Positions 58,842 through 64,000 of a stretch of DNA of 64,000 nt are shown here, piece by piece (within the stretch, counting starts at the first letter, position 1; every line of letters begins with the position of its first letter). The notes under the pieces are model-generated. The model searched no databases. It had not been told where the DNA came from and saw only the letters and a program-made list of their open reading frames with translations. The position numbers were made by a program, and so were the translations under genes. This DNA comes from Isoetes taiwanensis (Eukaryota > Streptophyta > Lycopodiopsida > Isoetales > Isoetaceae): positions 6,629,891 to 6,693,890 of the forward strand of contig JAJEKV010000035.1 in the NCBI GenBank assembly GCA_021234155.1, read 5' to 3'.

Positions 58842-59923
58842 GTGGTAGCATTTATTATTTCAGGGACCTCAATCCTGTTGCATCACCATCAATGTCACTC
58901 TCACAAGCATATGAGTAGAGTTTTGGCACGCGCGGGCCCACATCTCATAATGGTTCTAATGCAAGTCAATAACAACATGCACAAAAAGACAGATGTAAAT
59001 GAAGCTATAAGCTCAGAAGCAGTCACAGATGCAGGCTTAAGCAAGAAAAGAATCAAGATCCAGGCTCTGGATCCTGAACAGAATACCTGGTCAGAGCTAA
59101 ACTCGAACTGGGATCCAGAGGGACCCAGAACACTCGTAATTTTTTATGTCAATAGAGTTTTAGCTGCAGTGTACCAAGATGGTCATGTCCCTCAGCTCAA
59201 CACCTCACAAAAGCCGACAAAAATACAGAATACAGTGGTCTATTCTCGGCCCCAAGCAAAAGAAATTATTGATTGGTGCATGGACCAGGGATTCCAAGTG
59301 GCCATCTGGTCTTCTATGGTGAAGAGCAATGTGTGAATGTCTTATCCGTACTCGGGCTGCTGGGTTTGAAGTTCGAGTTTTTATGGGGCAATGAGAATAT
59401 TGAGCATGTGAAGAATCTCGATCAAACCCTCACAAGAGGGAAGCCTATTATGGTTAAGAGCTCGAAAGAATTTATGAAGCTTACAAAGATTTCAAGAAGC
59501 ACAACACTGTTATCATAGACGACAGCACCTACAAGTGCTATCATATTCGGATAATGCTATTATTGCAAAACGCTATTCATCTAAAGAGTTTGAAACAAAT
59601 AAGTGGTTGTCTTATGACCTCATTCCGGTGTTGGCTAAGTATTTGTTTTCCATTATGATGGCTAGGGCACTAAGGAACTATCTAAGTCTCAAGGAGGTTA
59701 TCAGGAGAGCAGAGAAATCATGAGGGCAATGGACATGAAATATTATAGTGAACAAGATCAATAATTTCTAAGTATTGAAAAAAGAATTTGTGATAAGTTT
59801 TCAAAATCTACTCTTTGTATACTCCATATTATTTTCTATAGTATATTATTTCACAGACCTCTTGTATGTTTCTTGATTTTTTCATGAATAATAGACTGTC
59901 GTCCTTCAAAAAAAAAAAAAAAA
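58842..59923 (+). pseudogene. Processed FCP1/NIF-like phosphatase pseudogene with poly(A)
   Basis: Across several frames I read RTLVIFYVNRVLAAVY, VVYSRPQAKEIIDWCMDQGF, QVAIWSSMVKSNV, LGLKFEFLWGNENIEHVKNL, then HNTVIIDDSTYKC. These align with the FCP1-homology domain, as in the gene at 2150-4503, without introns. The motif I nucleophile Asp is replaced by Tyr (FYVN against LDLN). Frame shifts occur near 59330, 59480 and 59540. A 16-base poly(A) at 59908-59923 follows an AATAATAG signal-like word, which fits a retrotransposed mRNA. The parent is a related gene, not obviously the one in this window. The 5' end and target duplication are not resolved. Confidence 0.72.
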
Positions 59924-60457
59924 CATGTATATTGTGTTCTGAGGGCCTGGAAAATTAATGATGGGCGGCAACACGGAGGCATTTTGGCACACCCAGAATG
60001 TTACACAAAAAAAAACATTCTGGTAACGTAGAAGTAAGTTACGTCCCATTCAGCAAAAAGGGCAACGCCACGTGACGACAATTGTTACAGAGGTACGAAC
60101 ATTTTTCTTTCTTGTTCTTTTTCTTCATCTCTCCCGGCTATGGCAGGGATGTTTCATTGTGGCACCAAGCCATAGCTCATCTTTTCTCGGGCCGAAGGTG
60201 CTGGCACTGCAGTCTAAGAAGGTTAGGCTAGAGTTTCGTCTTTGTTTTACATTGGTTACATGTTCTTTTATCAATTTTTGTGATGCATACCTATTTTTCC
60301 ATGTTTTTTGCTTCAAACTTATGGCGCCAGGGCAAGATTTTATATTTTCTGAATTGTTTTATAAGTTTTTAGTGAGTCTTGTGAGTTTTTTGGTGTTTTT
60401 AACCTGTGTTTTCTTCTTGCATGTGTTTGCATGCACTATGTCTAAATCTTTGTTGCA
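59924..60457. other. Spacer, no supported gene
   Basis: A plus-strand frame at 60072-60470 is hydrophobic (rich in F, L and V) but ends in a poly-T tract and has no family motif. I treat it as chance. Confidence 0.4.
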
Positions 60458-60880
60458 TTTTTTTTTTTGAAGGATGTCAGACTTTATTAATAACACTCCA
60501 TCATAATATATAATACAATGTAGAGACATGAATAAAAAACTTAGTGGATAATTAGATCCAACTGAGCAGGGCCACCCGTCTAAGCATGACAATATAATGG
60601 AATTCACACTATTTCCTCTCCTACAAAGAGAAGAATGATCAAAGCTAGGCTTTTCATTCATCTCAACAGTTTTTCTACAATGGTATAAAGTGGGTAGCCG
60701 CACATCGCAGGCTACCCAAAAAATGAAAAACATAGGGAATATCCAGTTATAACACCTGGACCCCAAAAAATGAAAGGTTTGCTACAGATGTTGGCTTGTG
60801 TACCTGCCGAGAGCTTATCGCCGGGATTAAAAAACCTCGCCCTTTCGGGTTTTCGAGGAAAAACCCTAGCGGCAATTATA
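60458..60880 (-). mobile_element. SINE-like or processed retroposon, minus strand, copy 1
   Basis: Read on the minus strand, it starts around AATTGCCGCTAGGGTTTTTC, holds a GAAAACCCGAAAGGGCGAGG stem and GGTTTTTTAATCCCGG, and ends TTAATAAAGTCTGACATCCT plus an 11-base poly(A). There is no coding motif. The leader matches copy 2 at 61698-61866, and the tail resembles the end of the FCP1-like pseudogene (AATAATAGACTGTCGTCCTTC). It may be a SINE, or a processed transcript sharing a polyadenylation context. Confidence 0.5.
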
Positions 60881-61697
60881 ACAAATATGAACATATGAAT
60901 AATAATTTTAAGGGGGGGAGGGTGGGAGCCATGGATATTGCTGAGATGAGAGAGTGCCGATGAGAAATTGATGAAGAACTCTTAAATAAATAGCGATCTT
61001 CCAACCTAATGAATGACCTAACATGCATGCATGCGACGCATGCAATGCATGCATGCTCGTCTTGCGCAAGAATCTCGATCCGCTACGCGGATCGATGACA
61101 TCATATTTTTAGAAAAGTTACTTTAACTAGGTCGAACTTCCACGTCCATAGAATCATTAAGAGCAACTTGATCTGCACCCTAGTGCCTCAATGTCACTGA
61201 ATCAGGGACATCTACTGTAACAATCGTAGCAGATATTAGAGCTACAGAGTGAACTAACGCAGATTGAGGAGTCGAGCTATTTTTGCGACGTGCAAGCTTC
61301 TTCGGGCATGAAGTAGACCATCCTTCTTCCAATAATGCTTCCTTGTGAGCAATGTCCTGAAGATGAGAGTGTTGATCCTCATTAAGAGGTTCTACTGATA
61401 TAGACGAAGACGGAGATGCACTAAAAGAAGACGATTAGCTTGAGAAGAAGGCACAAGGGCTGGTAATACTGGCGGATTAACTAGTGCAGAGGCAGATGAG
61501 GAAGAAATACAACACGCCATTCAAGTAAAGTGGATGCTATGTGACATGGGACAGCAGCAGTTGGGGAGGTTGAGACAAAAGTATACCTAGACTTGTAAGT
61601 AGCGAGAGCCTCAACATTGGGGAACATCTTGGTTGCATATTTTGTTTTCTTGGCAGGCAATTTCGTGGAAGAGACAAAGGCAGGTAATCCCGCTTGA
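60881..61697. other. Spacer with palindromic words, no gene seen
   Basis: At 61021-61057 ATGCATGC and CGCATGC words form an imperfect foldback, and at 61076-61095 CGATCCGC-TA-CGCGGATCG is nearly palindromic, preceded by CTTGCGCAAG. No coding motif is seen on either strand. The ATGCATGC cluster resembles the one at 41672-41700. Confidence 0.45.
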
Positions 61698-61866
61698 TTT
61701 TTTTTTTCAACTGATGATAATGATAGAATAGAATATGATTTTATCGTCCACGGAGACCAACTGGCCTATGGGACCCAAGTACAAAGAGAGAGCAGCAGGC
61801 GTATTACTACCAGGATTAAAAACCCCCACCAAGGGTTTTCGGGGAAAACCTTAGTAGCAATAAGGA
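61698..61866 (-). mobile_element. SINE-like retroposon, minus strand, copy 2 (short)
   Basis: On the minus strand TTGCTACTAAGGTTTTCCCC, then GAAAACCCTTGG and GGTTTTTAATCCTGGTAGTA match the leader of copy 1, and it ends in a 10-base poly(A) after ATCATCAGTTG. The middle and tail of copy 1 are missing or replaced, so this is an internally deleted or different-tail member. Confidence 0.5.
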
Positions 61867-62990
61867 TGCCGACATACCGCACGCTTATATACATAATCAC
61901 AAGTACAAATTTGAGGTTAATGTCGGACGGGGGCATAAGCGAAGTCCACAGATCCATTACCTCACGGAGGTATGATCCCAACAAGCCCTACGAGGCCGCG
62001 GCTCAAGAGCTCATGCAAGGCGATGGCGGGGATAGGTTCTCAGACGTATGAAACTATTTTTTCGGGCGTATAAAGTGCAAAAATCGTATTTTTGGGAAAA
62101 ATACGTATTTTTTGTATTTAATACTTCGGCGGGGAAAAAAAAGTTTCGCGTGAAGCGAATTCTAAGTTTTAAACCACGGCGAATCCCTCGCGGGCTTTCG
62201 TGTAAGTTTAAGTAATGTTCGCTACGCTCGAAACTATTTTCGGCAGAAGCCGGTATAAAGGTTCGCTACGCCGAAACTTTTTTGTTCAGCGTAAGCCATT
62301 CTTTACGTTTACGCTGGCGGGCGGTTCAGCGTAAAGCGAAAGGCAGACGTTTTTAAACGCTGCGAAGGTTTCTATATATATTTCGAGGCGTTCTTACGTT
62401 ATTTCTGCCTTGAGAACAAGGTAAACCACCGCTACCGCTCCACAACAGTGCCCCTTTGCCTTTTTTTTTCATTTTCCCTTAGTTTTTAGCCAAACCTAGG
62501 TAGTTTTTTGTTTTTTTTAATTGTAGGTCTAGGGTTCCTCCATAGTGAGGCCCTTGCACATTGCCCCCCTCCATTGAGGGTGGACGATGATGAAGCGCCT
62601 CGACCTATGGTTGAATCAGACTGATTTTTTTAAGAAAAAAAAAAAAAAGAAAATAAAATGCAATAGAAATAAAGGAAAAAAAAATAATGAAATAGAAATA
62701 AAAATAAAAAAAAATTTTGGTTGCCTACCCTTTCATCGACAATGGTAGTAGTTAGGGTAGAGAGTGATCCTTGGCTAGGTTAGAAGTTCTGAGTGATCCT
62801 TGGTCGAGGCAAAGGACCCTTGCTGGCGTGCCACATTTAATTGTGCCATGCCGATGGTGGGTGTCATTGCTGATGTTGAGGATTGCTAGGGTCAACCTCC
62901 CATTTAGATGTATAGCCCTCTCGCCGCTTGTTGGTTTCGGTCCGCTTGGTGCTAAAGGGTGGGTGTTGTACTCTTATGGAAGGTCGGTCG
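61867..62990. other. Spacer with short inverted and direct repeats
   Basis: From about 62110 to 62380 words such as GTTCGCTACG(CT)CGAAAC, TTCAGCGTAA and TTCGCGTGAAGCGAA recur, the first as two copies about 50 bases apart. TATATATAT at about 62373 could be a TATA box, but no gene follows. A-rich stretches lie at 62631-62715. I see no coding motif. Confidence 0.45.
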
Positions 62991-62993
62991 TAA

Positions 62994-63089
62994 GAATATT
63001 TAATGAGATATACCCTATTTTTCGACGGTGTTGTTGACGAAAAGTCCATCACTAATATAGGGAGTGGCGTATATTTCATTAAATATTCG
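62994..63089. repeat. Imperfect inverted repeat of about 95 bp
   Basis: The left arm GAATATTTAATGAGATATAC (62994 on) and the reverse complement of the right arm, CGAATATTTAATGAAATATA (ending 63089), pair with few mismatches, and the arms continue to CCCTATTTTT and AATATAGGGAG. A spacer of about 30 bases separates them. It could be a small foldback element. Confidence 0.75.
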
Positions 63090-64000
63090 TGACTTCGATA
63101 GGTGGTCTTATGCAATATGTTGAGTTGAGTCCGCCAACCTCGTGAGGGAGTTTCCCAATGGAGTCGCAAAAGAAGCTGGATCGGATCATAAGTTAAACTT
63201 GTGGAAGAGAATGAGAAAAATGCATTGCATATAACCGAATCCATCCAAACTCGGTAGATAAACTATAGAGTGCCTATAACCCTCAACTTGGAACCCGAGT
63301 AGAGTGCCTAAAACCTGCCAAGCTTGAAACTTAGTAGTTTACTAAAATCTTAATGAACCATTTCAAGGCTTATTAACATTCACTAAAAGTCGGTTTTTTT
63401 TTTCTCGGACTCTTAGGTGTTGATCTTTGCTTTGCTTTCACGGTTGGCATATCGCTATCTATACACGTTTCTTCTAAAGTTGCTATGAATCCACAAGAGT
63501 TAGGCGGGCTTAGACTACAAGTAGCAGAGAGCCTCACATGAGCCCTAGAGAAGGACCTAGGGTAGAAGCAGAGCCCCACATCAATGTAGAGGCCGAGCCC
63601 TCTACTAAGATGCAAAGGAAAAGATCAAGACCCCAACAACCATGGTCCAACCTAAGACCCGCTTTAATGAATTGGCTTTGTGTGAGCGAATCTGTACGCC
63701 ACCCCATCCGAAAGTTAGAGTTGATTACCACAAAGAAGAAGGATGGCTAGACTTCCACTCGGTCTCATGCGAGATCTTTGAAAGAGCTTTTGGGCCTCGA
63801 ATGATAGACCTAGAACCGAAAAAAGATTGATTCCGAAAGGTATGCTTAGATAGATGGCAATGTATCCCGCATAACCGGAAACATGATACATGCAAGCAAA
63901 TCTAACTAGTCCGGGCGCTTTGAGAGAGTCTTTGAAAGATAAGGTCACGTGGAATGGAACACGGCTTTGGACCAATCGAAAAGCTTAGAAAGGAAACCCA
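63090..64000. other. Window end, no gene supported
   Basis: Overlapping short frames (for example 63642-63830 plus with DYHKEEGWLDFHSVSCEIFE) have no family motif I know. The sequence could be part of a retrotransposon that continues outside the window. Confidence 0.35.

Noticed and set aside
60072-60470. Hydrophobic 132-residue frame
   Set aside because: It runs into a poly-T that is the tail of a minus-strand retroposon and shows no conserved motif.

Overview
This is nuclear DNA from a land plant. It has small spliced genes with GT-AG introns and one apparent GC-AG intron, plant B3-domain genes, Ty1/copia and Ty3/gypsy retrotransposons with plant-type primer-binding sites, plant-like LINEs and a PIF/Harbinger transposase. 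The roughly 5-10 kb gene spacing, heavy transposon load and long CT microsatellites suggest a large, repeat-rich genome such as a fern or other non-flowering plant. That placement is an inference.

Layout. 0-1.5 kb: broken transposase-like gene with SDGC and HGKGEHDG motifs. 2.1-4.5 kb (minus): four-exon gene for an FCP1/NIF-type HAD phosphatase-like protein with a DLNG active-site variant. 8.85-10.46 kb (plus): complete four-exon RMI2 gene, an OB-fold subunit of the RecQ-TopoIII-RMI dissolvasome. 12.6-16.3 kb (plus): tandem pair of two-B3-domain genes with the same three-exon structure; the second has a one-base frame break. 16.6-16.9 kb: MITE-like inverted repeat. 17.2-23.2 kb: minus-strand Ty1/copia element inside an older plus-strand copia remnant, next to LTR fragments. 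23.7-34.3 kb: 10.6 kb plus-strand Ty3/gypsy element with 2.3 kb LTRs and an ATATT target duplication, itself inside an older LTR remnant. 36.0-41.3 kb: probable non-autonomous Helitron. 45.0-56.3 kb: three LINE copies of one family (one long and degenerate, one 5'-truncated, one nearly full length) tied to (CT)n tracts. 56.6-58.0 kb: broken PIF/Harbinger transposase. 58.8-59.9 kb: intronless, poly(A)-tailed FCP1-like pseudogene. 60.4-64.0 kb: SINE-like retroposon copies, palindromes and an inverted repeat, with no gene I can defend.

The host genes do not form a pathway together. RMI2 is a housekeeping recombination gene, the B3 pair is a local duplication of likely DNA-binding proteins, and the FCP1-like gene and the 58.8 kb pseudogene belong to one family. 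Everything else is layered mobile DNA.

The most notable points are (1) a LINE family whose 3' ends run into simple repeats and whose best copy is bounded on both sides by (CT)n, suggesting microsatellite-targeted insertion; (2) a gypsy element whose second, plant-type RNase H lies between protease and reverse transcriptase rather than after the first RNase H; (3) LTR-to-LTR differences and frame breaks that repeatedly fall on CAG/CTG sites, which looks like a base-calling artefact at CHG-methylated cytosines and means some 'pseudogenes' here may be intact.
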